In this document: in pieces, positions 37,072-48,036 of the stretch
Layout of the letters: each line of letters begins with the position of its first letter
Numbering within the stretch: the stretch's first letter is position 1
Source: Succinivibrio sp.
GTDB lineage: Bacteria; Pseudomonadota; Gammaproteobacteria; Enterobacterales; Succinivibrionaceae
Length of the DNA: 57,167 nt
Assembly: GCA_017469335.1 (NCBI GenBank)
Contig: JAFUGP010000174.1
Span: 1 to 57,167, forward strand
Reading direction: 5' to 3'
The notes under the pieces: generated by a model
Database searches by the model: none
Seen by the model: the letters and a program-made list of their open reading frames with translations, nothing else
What the model was told of the DNA's origin: nothing
Position numbers and translations under genes: made by a program

Positions 37072-38284
37072 AACGCCTCAGGATGATGGTGGCGTTGGTA
37101 CCGCCAAAACCAAAGCTGTTGGACAGTACGGTGTCAAGTTTGGCCTTACGCGCCTGATTGGCCACGATGTCGAAGCCCTGCGCGCCCTCATCCAAAGTAT
37201 CTATATTGATGGAAGGGGCCATAAAGCCGTGCTCCAGCATCAGCAGGCAGAAAATAGCCTCGTTAACCCCGGCCGCGCCCAAGGCATGACCGGTCATGGA
37301 CTTGGTGGAGGACAAAGGCGGCGCCTTGTCCCCGAAGACCTCACGGATTGCCTCCAGCTCCTTTAGATCGCCTAGGTGGGTGGAGGTGCCGTGAGTATTG
37401 ATGTAATCGATGGGATAAGGGCACTGCTGCAGGGCCTGACGCATGCAGCGCACCGCGCCCTCCCCTGAGGGGGCAACCATGTCTTGACCGTCGGAGCTGG
37501 CGCCGAAAGACACAACCTCGGCGAGGATCTTCGCCCCGCGCGCTTTGGCATGCTCCTCACTCTCCAGCACCAGCACGCCGCCGCCGGCGCCCATCACAAA
37601 GCCGTCGCGGTCGGCATCATAGGGTCGGGAAGCCTTTGCGGGCGTGTCGTTGTAGGCTTTGGAGAGCGCCCCCATGCCGTCGAAGAGGCAGGCGATGGAC
37701 CAGTCGGCCATCTCACCGCCGCCGGCGAACATCACCTCACAGCGGCCTAGAGCAATCTGATCGCAGGCGGCCTCGATGCAGTGCACCGAGGTCGAGCAGG
37801 CCGAACTCACCGAATAGGATACACCCTTGATTTTAAAGGAAGTGGAAAGAGTTGCCGAAACAGTGGAACTCATGGCCTTGGGCACGGCGTAGGGACCTAC
37901 CCTCTTGATGCCTTTCTGGCGCAGATTATCGGCGGCCTCAACAATGGCCTTGGTGTCACCGCCGCCGGAGCCGACGATGATGCCGGTACGCTCACCACTT
38001 ACCTCGCTCTCCTCCAAGCCTGAACGGGCGATGGCCTCTTTCATGGCCACATAGGTATATCCGGCGGCCTCGCCCATAAAGCGCAGATCACGGCGGTCTA
38101 TATGCTCGGTCAGGTTTATGTCCACCAGCCCGGCTACCTGAGAGCGCATGCCCAGTTCGGCATACGCAGGGCACGCTTTGATGCCGGAGCGACCCTCCTG
38201 CAGTGACTTGAGTACAGCATCAGCACCCACGCCGATGCTGGATACCACTCCATAACCTGTAATCACCACTTTTTGCAGCGCCAT
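37061..38284 (-). CDS. fabB: Beta-ketoacyl-ACP synthase I (FabB)
   Basis: Condenses acyl-ACP with malonyl-ACP in fatty-acid elongation, needed for unsaturated fatty acids. The 407-residue length and motif positions agree with E. coli FabB: Cys163 in [10 protein letters not shown], and the His pair in [11 protein letters not shown] and [23 protein letters not shown] is the C-terminal signature. ATG 38284 has GGGAGA upstream; a GTG at 38287 is possible. It overlaps rsuA by 11 nt, so the two are likely one transcription unit. Confidence 0.97.
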   Translation of the reverse strand: MALQKVVITGYGVVSSIGVGADAVLKSLQEGRSGIKACPAYAELGMRSQVAGLVDINLTEHIDRRDLRFMGEAAGYTYVAMKEAIARSGLEESEVSGERTGIIVGSGGGDTKAIVEAADNLRQKGIKRVGPYAVPKAMSSTVSATLSTSFKIKGVSYSVSSACSTSVHCIEAACDQIALGRCEVMFAGGGEMADWSIACLFDGMGALSKAYNDTPAKASRPYDADRDGFVMGAGGGVLVLESEEHAKARGAKILAEVVSFGASSDGQDMVAPSGEGAVRCMRQALQQCPYPIDYINTHGTSTHLGDLKELEAIREVFGDKAPPLSSTKSMTGHALGAAGVNEAIFCLLMLEHGFMAPSINIDTLDEGAQGFDIVANQARKAKLDTVLSNSFGFGGTNATIILRRYGS

Positions 38285-38487
38285 CACTATCTCCCCCGCA
38301 CACGGTCAGCCTGTCTGCACAATATAAAGAAGAGGCTTACTCAGGTTAATTTACCGCAAAACATGCTCTGGATACAGTGGCAGAGCATGGGAACATCTGC
38401 AATTTGAGAGATCGGTTAGATATCTTTTAAATCAAACAGTTATTTTTTATGCGCTATCGGTCACAAAACTTAATACAGCGCGGCGGA

Positions 38488-38535
38488 TAGTGCTATAATT
38501 AGCGCGTTTTCAATCTCGCCGGCCTTCCGGCCGGC
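38488..38535 (+). promoter_or_regulatory. infA promoter and leader hairpin
   Basis: TATAAT at 38494-38499 with the TGn extension (TGCTATAAT). About 20 nt on is a GC-rich hairpin, GCCGGCC / GGCCGGC with a TTCC loop (38518-38535), inside the infA leader. Whether it regulates is not visible. Confidence 0.7.
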
Positions 38536-38579
38536 CGGGACCTGGTTTTGAATTCGATTTTGTCCGCTAAAAGAGAAGA

Positions 38580-38798
38580 ATGGCAAAAGAAGAAAGTATT
38601 GAAATGCAGGGCGTGGTGCTGGAGACCTTACCCAACACCATGTTCAAGGTGCAGTTGGAAAACGGTCACGTCGTGATGGCCCACATCTCCGGCAAGATGC
38701 GCAAGAACTACATCCGCATCCTGACCGGTGACAAAGTAACCGTTCAGATCACTCCCTACGACCTGACCAAAGGCCGCATCACCTTCCGCGCCCGCTAA
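38580..38798 (+). CDS. infA: Translation initiation factor IF-1
   Basis: A 72-residue OB-fold factor that binds the 30S A site with IF-2 and IF-3. Length and sequence ([41 protein letters not shown]) match bacterial IF-1 closely. Single gene with its own promoter and a leader hairpin. AGAGAAGA upstream is a modest SD. Confidence 0.99.
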   Translation: MAKEESIEMQGVVLETLPNTMFKVQLENGHVVMAHISGKMRKNYIRILTGDKVTVQITPYDLTKGRITFRAR

Positions 38799-38891
38799 GC
38801 GGCGGCACTGCCCAAGCCACTTCAGATATCCGCGATCGGGACAGCCGTACGCTGCCCCGGTTTTGGTGTGTCCGGGGCGGCGCCGGCGGCA

Positions 38892-40154
38892 TCAGGCCCG
38901 CTCAATCTCCCGGCACAGCAAGGCGCCGAACTCCTGAGTGCTCAGTTCCACCGCATTTTGCATCTGCGCGGCAAAATCGGCGGTCACCTGTCCTGAGGCA
39001 ATGGCATTTTCCATACCCCTGACAATCAGATCGGCACTCTCCTCCCAGCCCAAGTGCCTTAACATGAGCTCGGCCGACAGAATAATGGACCCAGGGTTGG
39101 CCTTGCCGGTACCGGCGATGGTCGGAGCGGTACCGTGGGTGGCCTCGAAGATGGCACACTCGGCGCCGATGTTGGCCCCCGGGGCGATACCGATGCCGCC
39201 TACCTGCGCGGCCAGGGCATCGGAGATGTAGTCACCGTTGAGGTTCATGGCCGCCACCACATCGTAGTCCTGAGGATAAAGCAGGATATTCTGCAAGAAG
39301 GCGTCGGCAATGCAGTCCTTGATGACAATCTCCCCGCCGTGCTTGGGATTTTCCAAACTTACCCTGCCGTCTTTGCTGACCGCGCCATATTCGCGCGCGG
39401 CCAGTTCATAGCCCCACTGCTTGAAGGCACCTTCGGTGAACTTCATGATATTGCCCTTGTGCACAATGGTCACCGAACGGCGCCGGTGCTCAATGGCATA
39501 GTCGATGGCAGCCCGGATCAGCCGCTCGCTGCCCTCCCGGCTCATGGGCTTGACACCGATGCCGCAGTGCTCACTAAAACGCAGTTTTTTCACTCCCAGC
39601 TCGTTCTGCAGAAAAGCGATGAGCTTTTGCGCCTGCTCGGAGTCGGCCGGCCACTCGATGCCGGCGTAGATATCCTCGGCGTTTTCGCGGAAGATCACCG
39701 TATCGGTAAGCTCGGGGTGCTTCACCGGGCTGGGCACACCCTTGAAATAGCGTACCGGCCTCAAACAAATGTAAAGATCGAGAGTCTGTCGCAGTGTCAC
39801 GTTCAAAGAGCGGATGCCTCCGCCTACCGGGGTGGTAAGAGGACCTTTGATGGCCACATGGTAGCGGCGGATGAAATCGATGGTCTCATCGGGCAGCCAC
39901 ATGTTCTCCCCGTAAACCTCCACACTGCGGCCGCCGGCGTAGATCTCCAGCCATTTGAGATCGCGTTTGCCACCGTAAGCCTTACGCACGGCGGCGTCGA
40001 CCACCTGCTGCATCACCGGGGTGATGTCCGCGCCGATACCGTCACCGCGGATAAAGGGAATAATGGGATGATCAGGGACTATGAGTCTGCCCCCGGCGTC
40101 AAGTTCTATGCTCTCGCCGCCCTCAGGCAGCGTCACCTTGCTGACAAACGACAT
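38892..40154 (-). CDS. icd: NADP-dependent isocitrate dehydrogenase
   Basis: Oxidative decarboxylation of isocitrate to 2-oxoglutarate with NADP+. The 420-residue protein (E. coli 416) has [13 protein letters not shown], the substrate Ser/Asn loop [47 protein letters not shown] and [20 protein letters not shown] clear AGGAGGG precedes ATG 40154. The gene is near the nudJ-mnmA-hflD-purB block, as in E. coli, but a tRNA and fxsA intervene. Confidence 0.97.
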   Translation of the reverse strand: MSFVSKVTLPEGGESIELDAGGRLIVPDHPIIPFIRGDGIGADITPVMQQVVDAAVRKAYGGKRDLKWLEIYAGGRSVEVYGENMWLPDETIDFIRRYHVAIKGPLTTPVGGGIRSLNVTLRQTLDLYICLRPVRYFKGVPSPVKHPELTDTVIFRENAEDIYAGIEWPADSEQAQKLIAFLQNELGVKKLRFSEHCGIGVKPMSREGSERLIRAAIDYAIEHRRRSVTIVHKGNIMKFTEGAFKQWGYELAAREYGAVSKDGRVSLENPKHGGEIVIKDCIADAFLQNILLYPQDYDVVAAMNLNGDYISDALAAQVGGIGIAPGANIGAECAIFEATHGTAPTIAGTGKANPGSIILSAELMLRHLGWEESADLIVRGMENAIASGQVTADFAAQMQNAVELSTQEFGALLCREIERA

Positions 40155-40221
40155 GTAAGCCCTCCTGGACATGAAAATTCAGATGGGCTAAGTATAGACA
40201 GCAAGCGGGGGTACAGACAAC

Positions 40222-40245
40222 AAAAAAGCCACAAAATGTGGCCTT
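40222..40245 (-). terminator. Intrinsic terminator of tRNA-Val
   Basis: A 6-bp GCCACA/TGTGGC stem with a 3-nt loop (40228-40242), followed on the minus strand by six T (40227-40222). It lies 38 nt after the tRNA 3' end and before icd. Confidence 0.85.
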
Positions 40246-40282
40246 CTGCTTAATATCTCGTAGTTATTACAATGAGATGGAC

Positions 40283-40359
40283 TGGTGCGCGCTAGTGGAC
40301 TCGAACCACCGACCCCTACCGTGTGAAGGTAATGCTCTAACCAACTGAGCTAAGCGCGC
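40283..40359 (-). tRNA. tRNA-Val (anticodon CAC), CCA encoded
   Basis: A complete cloverleaf on the minus strand: 7-bp acceptor (GCGCGCT/AGCGCGC), D arm AGCTCAGTTGGTTAGAGC, anticodon stem TTACC/GGTAG with a 7-nt loop TTCACAC (CAC at 40325-40323, reading GUG), and T arm with GGTTCGAGTCC. The genome encodes the 3' CCA. A possible -10 (TAGAAT) lies upstream in the 40360-40715 gap. Confidence 0.95.
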
Positions 40360-40715
40360 CCTCAAAGTGTGCCCATTCTACAGCATCACAACCAAAAAGT
40401 ACAGCCAGACAACTTTCAGCCTGTCCGCGTTGTTGAGGTCATCTGCAGAATCAAGCGCTGCCATACTATGCCTGTTTGGTATCCTTGTCAACTGCAATCA
40501 CCAAAAATATCGCAGTTCAAAATTGCTGTGAGGAAATCTTATTTCGGCCCCGGCGGCCGAACTCGTGGCCTCAGTGACCGCAATGACTGTGGTGGCAGCA
40601 AAACCAACTGCTCAGGCCGACATGCCTATTTTTGGCTGCGGCGGCGACCTGCATCAAGGTTTAACCCCAAGGCAGCGGTTATAATCATCACAGGCACAAC
40701 GAGGTTAGCTCTACT
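40360..40715. other. Intergenic region between tRNA-Val and fxsA
   Basis: About 356 bp. On the plus strand it ends with a perfect -10 (TATAAT, 40680-40685) about 30 nt before the fxsA ATG. On the minus strand TAGAAT near 40380 may serve the tRNA. No gene seen. Confidence 0.5.
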
Positions 40716-41174
40716 ATGAAATATTTCTCCTTGTTCTTTATGGCGTTTTTTATCATCGAGCTGATGGTGATCATTGAAGTGGGCTCTCGGATCGGTGCCC
40801 TGAGCACACTGTTGCTGCTGCTCATTTCCGCTTCGGCAGGCTGCCTCATGGTCCGCAGCCGCTTCCGGCAGATCTTTCAAAGTGCCGCATCCTTAAACGT
40901 CAACAATCTCAGCCTGCTGTGGCTGCCCCTCTCGGGCTTCTTGTTCCTGTTCCCGGGCTTTATCTCCGATCTTATGGCCTTTGCCCTCCTGGTACCCCAG
41001 GTGCAGGAGTTCATCAAGAAAAAGGTTGCCCCCCATCTGCAGCCGGCCAACTCCCCGGAATTTGACGAGGCACAGAACATCAATCCTGGCAGAGGCGGCG
41101 GGCGCATCATCGAGGGTACCTTTGAGGTCATAGAAGAGCCCGACTCCGAGAACAGCTCCGATAAGAAGAGCTAG
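40716..41174 (+). CDS. fxsA: FxsA family membrane protein
   Basis: A 152-residue inner-membrane protein with four hydrophobic segments in about the first 100 residues and a polar C-terminal tail. The family pattern is clear: IIELMVIIEVGSRIGALSTL, a Gly-rich second segment, then LPLSGFLFLFPGFISDLMAF (FxxPGFxSD-like signature). FxsA is known for lowering phage T7 exclusion by the F plasmid; its native role is unclear. GAGG lies upstream of the ATG. Confidence 0.92.
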   Translation: MKYFSLFFMAFFIIELMVIIEVGSRIGALSTLLLLLISASAGCLMVRSRFRQIFQSAASLNVNNLSLLWLPLSGFLFLFPGFISDLMAFALLVPQVQEFIKKKVAPHLQPANSPEFDEAQNINPGRGGGRIIEGTFEVIEEPDSENSSDKKS

Positions 41175-41325
41175 CGCACAGGCGGATGCTGTGGCACCCA
41201 GATAATATGGTGCCGCAAACGCCGGTATCTTTCCGGCGCCCCCAAGGTAAGCAGGCGTGTGTGTGATAAAATCAAGGCTCTTGTTTAGCACCGCTTTAGG
41301 CGGTGAAATCCCGGGGATCAGCCAC

Positions 41326-41793
41326 ATGTCTACCAGATTCAAACCTTTTGCCACCGTAGCCGTCATCATTGAGCATGAGGGCCGCTTTCTGATGGTCGAA
41401 GAGCCGCAGGAGGATCAGGACAACCGTCTGGTCTTCGGCATGCCTTCCGGGCACATCGACGCCAATGAAGGCATCGTCCAGGCGGCCCTGCGCGAGGGTA
41501 AGGAGGAGGCCGGGTTTGAGATTGAACTCACCTCTTTCATCGGCATCTACGATTACGTCAAGGATTACGAGACCATCTACCGCTTCTGTTTTGCCGCGCG
41601 CCCACTGTCCCTGCCGGAAAAGCTGCAGGCGCAGGATCCCGACGGTGAGATCCTGGCGGTGCGCTGGTACAGCAAAGAGGAGATCTACGCCGGCCGCGAG
41701 AACTGGCGCACCCGTCTGGTAGGACTGTGCATGGACGACTATCTCAAGGGGGTACGCTATCCCCTGGAACTGGTGCGTTATCTGCGCAGCTAA
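41326..41793 (+). CDS. nudJ: Nudix hydrolase, NudJ-like
   Basis: A 155-residue Nudix protein (E. coli NudJ 153). The Nudix box begins GHIDANEGIVQAALREGKEE and ends AGF; the position usually hydrophobic in REUxEExGU is Gly. NudJ hydrolyses nucleoside tri- and diphosphates, thiamine pyrophosphate and HMP-PP. Position directly before mnmA is the E. coli order. The ATG at 41326 gives the usual N terminus (STRFKPFATVAVII). Confidence 0.9.
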   Translation: MSTRFKPFATVAVIIEHEGRFLMVEEPQEDQDNRLVFGMPSGHIDANEGIVQAALREGKEEAGFEIELTSFIGIYDYVKDYETIYRFCFAARPLSLPEKLQAQDPDGEILAVRWYSKEEIYAGRENWRTRLVGLCMDDYLKGVRYPLELVRYLRS

Positions 41794-41805
41794 AGGAGCG
41801 TCAGC

Positions 41806-42939
41806 TTGGACAGCGCCATTCCCTATTCCGACCTCAAAGGCGCCCATGTGGTGCTGGGACTCTCCGGAGGAGTGGACTCCTCCTTAAGCGCCGCCCTGCT
41901 CAAAGAGCAGGGTCTTAATGTTACGGCCTTGTTCATGAAAAACTGGGAGGAGGATGACACCGACTCCTACTGTGCCGCCGCGGCCGACCGCGAGGACGCG
42001 CAGGCAGTCTGCGACGCTCTGGACATCGAACTTAAGACCATAAATTTTGCCGCCGAATACTGGGAGCGGGTCTTTGAGATTTTCCTGAGTGAATACCGCC
42101 AGGGGCGCACTCCCAACCCCGACATACTCTGCAACCGCGAGATCAAGTTCAAGGCATTTTTAGACTACGCCTGCGAGGATCTCAAGGCCGATTACATCGC
42201 CACCGGACACTACTGCCGGCGCAGTTTCGGCTCAGCTGAGGTCAGCCTGCTGCGCGGCAGCGATCCCAACAAAGATCAAAGCTATTTTCTGCATTACATC
42301 GACCGCCGGGTACTGCCGCGCACGCTCTTTCCAGTGGGGCATCTGCTCAAAGCCCAGGTACGGGAAATGGCCTCCTCGCGCCACCTCAGGACCGCCGCCA
42401 AAAAAGACAGCACCGGGATCTGCTTTATCGGCGAAAAGCGCTTTCGCTCCTTCTTAAAACAGTATTTGCCCGCACAGCCCGGCCCCATCTTGAGTCCCAC
42501 AGGTCAGATTTTGGGGGAACACGAGGGGCTGATGTACTCCACCATCGGTCAGCGCAAGGGCCTCAATATCGGCGGTACCAAAGAGGGCAACGGTGAGCCC
42601 TGGTATGTGGCAGCCAAGGATTTTGAGCGCAACGCACTCATCGTGGTGCAGGGCCATGACCATCCCCTGCTGCTCTCGGCGGGGCTCATGGCATCCCGAG
42701 AGAGCTGGCTTGTCGAGCCCCCCGCCCTGCCTCTGCGCGCCACCTGCAAGGTGCGCTACCGCCAGCCTGATGTGGCGTGCCTCATAGAACGCGCCGGTGA
42801 CAGGCTCAAAGTAAGTTTTGAGCGGCCGGTAAACGGTGTGGCTCCCGGGCAGTCCGTGGTATTTTATGAGCAGGAAGTATGCCTGGGCGGTGCGATCATA
42901 GAACAGGCCCTAAGTCCGGCCACGGCTCCGGCAGCCTGA
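41806..42939 (+). CDS. mnmA: tRNA-specific 2-thiouridylase MnmA
   Basis: Puts sulfur at U34 of tRNA-Lys, Glu and Gln. The 377-residue protein (E. coli 368) has the PP-loop [15 protein letters not shown], the catalytic Cys in [12 protein letters not shown] and the second Cys in [12 protein letters not shown]. It starts at a TTG (41806) with GGAG upstream, 12 nt after nudJ, so it belongs to the nudJ-mnmA-hflD-purB operon. The TTG start may lower translation. Confidence 0.95.
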   Translation: MDSAIPYSDLKGAHVVLGLSGGVDSSLSAALLKEQGLNVTALFMKNWEEDDTDSYCAAAADREDAQAVCDALDIELKTINFAAEYWERVFEIFLSEYRQGRTPNPDILCNREIKFKAFLDYACEDLKADYIATGHYCRRSFGSAEVSLLRGSDPNKDQSYFLHYIDRRVLPRTLFPVGHLLKAQVREMASSRHLRTAAKKDSTGICFIGEKRFRSFLKQYLPAQPGPILSPTGQILGEHEGLMYSTIGQRKGLNIGGTKEGNGEPWYVAAKDFERNALIVVQGHDHPLLLSAGLMASRESWLVEPPALPLRATCKVRYRQPDVACLIERAGDRLKVSFERPVNGVAPGQSVVFYEQEVCLGGAIIEQALSPATAPAA

Positions 42940-42964
42940 CAGCTACCCATAGGTGAGGTAAGAC

Positions 42965-45020
<2,056 letters not shown>

Positions 45021-45042
45021 CCGCGTCAAAACAGCTCCATAC

Positions 45043-45074
45043 ACAACGGGCGTCCCTGTGGGGACGCCCGTTGT
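45043..45074. terminator. 14-bp perfect hairpin between convergent purB and the receptor gene
   Basis: Arms 45043-45056 and 45061-45074 pair over 14 bp around a TGTG loop. There is no real T run on either side, so it is a bidirectional barrier or a 3'-end stabiliser rather than a classic terminator. Confidence 0.65.
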
Positions 45075-45104
45075 ACGTAATGAGCCATAATGAGCCAGGC
45101 AGCT

Positions 45105-46718
45105 CTAAGAGGTCTTGATGCGGCCTACCTGCGCCATCAGACGCTTCATCATCTCTGCCGAGGTATTGAGCTCGGACTTGGCCGAATCCACCTGGGAGGC
45201 AAAGCCCTCGGCCACTGCCGTGATCCCCTGCATGTTGGAGGAGATCTCCGCCGTGGCGGAGGTCTGCTGTTCGGCGGCGGTGGCGATCTGGGAGATCTGC
45301 GCGTTGACCGATTCCACCCGTTCGATGATGCTGTGCAGCAGATCCTTGATGACGTTGGACTTATTGGCCAGCTCATCCATCTCCTTGGTGGAGATGGCCA
45401 TGGAGGCGTTGGCGGCATCGGCATCGCCCTGCACCGCCGCTACCATGGAGGTGATCTCCTGAGTAGACTTGGCCGTGCGCGAGGCCAGCGCACGCACCTC
45501 ATCGGCCACCACGGCGAAGCCCTTGCCGGCCTCACCGGCGCGAGCCGCCTCAATGGCGGCGTTAAGCGCCAGCAGATTGGTCTGGGAGGCGATGTCTTCA
45601 ATGGTCTGCACGATGGAGCCGATCTTCTGAGCCTGTTCCACCAGACGGTTGATAAGATCAGCGTTCTCCCGCGAGCGCTTGACCTGGTTTTGAATGTCGT
45701 TGATGGTCTCCTCCACCTTCTCCACGCCCTCGTGAGTTACGTTGCGCGACTCATCGGCGGTCATGGCGGCGTTCTGACAGTTCTTGGCGATATCGGTGGT
45801 GGTGGACACCATCTCATCGGAGGCGGCCGCCACCGTCAGGGAGCGGCTCTGCGTGTCCTTGGCACTGCTGTCGATATCGGAGGTGATCTCATTGATGGCC
45901 TTGAAGTTGATGTCCACCTGCCCCGTGGTCTCCTTAATGGTATGGGCCAGACTCTGCCATTCCTTGCGCATGGCCTCCAAGGACTTCAACAGCTCCCCGA
46001 ATTCATCATAACGATCGATAGTCACGGTTTTGGTCAGATCGCCTTGAGAGATAACCTCGGCCACGTGTACGGCGCGGCTTAAGGCGGTTTTGAAACTGGT
46101 GGAGAGCAGATAGGCAATGCTCACCGAGAGTACCAGTGCCACCAACGTGACAACGGATACCACGATCAGCGGCATGTTGCTGTCCAGTTCGGCCAGATGG
46201 TTGTTGATACCGCCTAAGACATCATCATTGAGTTTCTGGAGTGAGGCATTGATCTGCAGGTATAAAGGCTGGACTTCCTGCACATATTTGCCGCGGGCGA
46301 CCATCTGGCGGTTCTTCTGCATCTGATCGAGGATGTTTTCCTGATAGGTCTGCACGAACTGCTGGCACAGCCCCTTGATCTCGCCGATCAGCTTGGGATC
46401 AATGCTCTCATCGATGGAGTTGAAACGCTCCTTGGCCTGAGCGAAATCTTCCTCCACCAGTCTTATGTTCTCCTCCGTAAACCCCGTTTTGTCGTTGACA
46501 AAGGAGAAGATCTTGGCGTTGACGTCATCGATGCGTTCTTTGACATGTTTTAAGGGCTCATACTCCTGCGCCATGGAGTGATTGGCGTAGGTTACCACCC
46601 GTTTGATGCTGGTGATATTGATTACGGCCACGACAGCGATGATACAGGTGAAGGCCACAATCACGGCGTAAGACAAGACCAACTTGGCTCTTACGCTCAT
46701 CTTGCTCAGGCTGTTCAT
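45105..46718 (-). CDS. Methyl-accepting chemotaxis protein
   Basis: A 537-residue receptor: TM1 (about 12-32), a four-helix-bundle-type sensor with a periplasmic region (about 35-185), TM2 (about 188-210), HAMP (about 212-265) and a signalling domain with the conserved tip [20 protein letters not shown], followed by [19 protein letters not shown]. No C-terminal NWETF-type pentapeptide for CheR/CheB docking is seen. The ligand is unknown. A possible sigma-28 promoter lies about 105-130 nt upstream of the ATG. Confidence 0.96.
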   Translation of the reverse strand: MNSLSKMSVRAKLVLSYAVIVAFTCIIAVVAVINITSIKRVVTYANHSMAQEYEPLKHVKERIDDVNAKIFSFVNDKTGFTEENIRLVEEDFAQAKERFNSIDESIDPKLIGEIKGLCQQFVQTYQENILDQMQKNRQMVARGKYVQEVQPLYLQINASLQKLNDDVLGGINNHLAELDSNMPLIVVSVVTLVALVLSVSIAYLLSTSFKTALSRAVHVAEVISQGDLTKTVTIDRYDEFGELLKSLEAMRKEWQSLAHTIKETTGQVDINFKAINEITSDIDSSAKDTQSRSLTVAAASDEMVSTTTDIAKNCQNAAMTADESRNVTHEGVEKVEETINDIQNQVKRSRENADLINRLVEQAQKIGSIVQTIEDIASQTNLLALNAAIEAARAGEAGKGFAVVADEVRALASRTAKSTQEITSMVAAVQGDADAANASMAISTKEMDELANKSNVIKDLLHSIIERVESVNAQISQIATAAEQQTSATAEISSNMQGITAVAEGFASQVDSAKSELNTSAEMMKRLMAQVGRIKTS

Positions 46719-47078
46719 TCTTTTTATTCTCCCATGTTTGGTGTAGGCTCTGGGGCGCTTTGGCGGTAACGCTCGGGCACAACATCAGCCTAAGCTTAGT
46801 GGGAATAAACCGCCCTTGCCGCGATCGGCTCGATACTTTTGACTTTTCGCGGCAGGCAAAACCGCTAAAAATGCGCGATTTTTCGCCCTTGTGGCGCAAA
46901 AGAGACAGCCGGCAGCTCAAAACGACCCCCGAAGCGGCACCGCTTAAGGCAGCATTTGGTGTTTTTTGTGAGCCGCATGGCACGCCCCGGCAACGGAGAG
47001 TGTTAATTTAAGGGTGTTTTCTCTGCCTCAGGCAGTTTCTTTTCTCTCATCCATCCCAATCTGTACCAGGTAACTTCT
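46719..47078. other. Divergent region between the receptor and aldo/keto reductase genes
   Basis: About 360 bp. It contains the candidate sigma-28 promoter (minus) and, near the plus-strand gene, an undistinguished leader with no clear -10. No gene seen. Confidence 0.4.
46822..46848 (-). promoter_or_regulatory. Candidate sigma-28 (FliA) promoter of the receptor
   Basis: On the minus strand GAAA (46848-46845), 15 bp, GCCGATCG (46829-46822). The consensus is TAAA, 15 bp, GCCGATAA: one mismatch in the -35 tetramer and two in the -10. It fits the flagellar-class control common for chemoreceptors. Confidence 0.5.
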
Positions 47079-47921
47079 ATGGAATACTTTACTCTCTCCA
47101 ACGGTCTTAAGATGCCCAAACTAGGCTACGGGGTCTATCAGGTGGATCCGGCCGAGGCGCAGCGCTGCGTCAGCGAAGCCATCGCGGCAGGCTATCGCCA
47201 CATCGATACCGCCCAGGCCTATCGCAACGAAGAAGGGGTGGGTGCGGCGGTGTCCCAGAGCGGCGTGCCGCGCGAAGAATTCTTCCTCACCACCAAGGTG
47301 TGGATCTCCAACGCCGGTGAGGAGGCCGCCGCGCGCTCCATTGACGAATCGCTCAAAAAACTGCGCACGGACTATATAGACCTGCTGCTCATTCATCAGC
47401 CCTTCGGCGACTACTACGGCACTTACCGGGCCATGGAACAGGCCTACGCGCAGGGCCAGGTAAAGGCCGTCGGCGTGAGCAATTTCTTTGCCGACCGTCT
47501 GGTGGATCTGTGTTTGCACTGCAAGATCCCGCCCATGGTCAATCAGATGGAAACTCACGTGTTCTATCAGCAAAAGCAAACCAGGATCTGGATGGACAAG
47601 TACAAGGTTCTGCACGAGTCCTGGGGCCCCTTTGCCGAAGGCCGCAACAATTTCTTCAGCCACCCGGAGCTGACCAGAATAGCCAGCAAATACGGCAAGA
47701 GCGTGGCGCAGCTGGCGCTGCGCTTCCTAATCGAAAAGGGCGTGGCGGTGATCCCCAAGTCCACCCATAAGGAGCGCATGGCCGAGAATTTCGCCATCTT
47801 CGACTTCAAACTGGAGGAAGAGGATCTCAAGGCGCTCACCGCTCTGGATGCCAATAAGAGCAGTTTCCTCGATCACTATGCCCCGGAGACGGCAGAAATG
47901 CTCTCGGGGTGGAAAATTTAA
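47079..47921 (+). CDS. Aldo/keto reductase
   Basis: NAD(P)H-dependent reduction of a carbonyl substrate in the cytosol. The 280-residue TIM barrel has the complete tetrad: Asp43 and Tyr48 (HIDTAQAYRNE), Lys73 (TTKVW) and His106 (LLLIHQP). VIPKSTHKERMAEN is the NADP-binding signature; the set is that of the 2,5-diketo-D-gluconate reductase / YvgN branch. Substrate not visible from sequence. It is a single gene. Confidence 0.92.
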   Translation: MEYFTLSNGLKMPKLGYGVYQVDPAEAQRCVSEAIAAGYRHIDTAQAYRNEEGVGAAVSQSGVPREEFFLTTKVWISNAGEEAAARSIDESLKKLRTDYIDLLLIHQPFGDYYGTYRAMEQAYAQGQVKAVGVSNFFADRLVDLCLHCKIPPMVNQMETHVFYQQKQTRIWMDKYKVLHESWGPFAEGRNNFFSHPELTRIASKYGKSVAQLALRFLIEKGVAVIPKSTHKERMAENFAIFDFKLEEEDLKALTALDANKSSFLDHYAPETAEMLSGWKI

Positions 47922-47991
47922 ACCTCTTTAAACCTCTTCATGGCGCCTGGTCCGGCACAGGCTGGTTTGGAGGCGCTCATACCTTGAGAGT

Positions 47992-48012
47992 CAGGCCCCA
48001 TTACGGGGCCTG
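47992..48012. terminator. GC hairpin between convergent genes
   Basis: CAGGCCCC (47992-47999) pairs with GGGGCCTG (48005-48012) around a 5-nt loop. There is no T run on either strand, so it is a weak terminator candidate. Confidence 0.5.
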
Positions 48013-48036
48013 TACAGGTTTCTTAAGGACGGGCAC

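Noticed and set aside
39135-40253. 372-codon plus-strand frame opposite icd
   Set aside because: Antisense shadow of a highly conserved enzyme; no SD and no protein family.
45090-46082. 330-codon plus-strand frame opposite the chemoreceptor
   Set aside because: His/Gly/Leu-rich shadow of the receptor's signalling domain on a GC-rich strand; the receptor is unmistakable.
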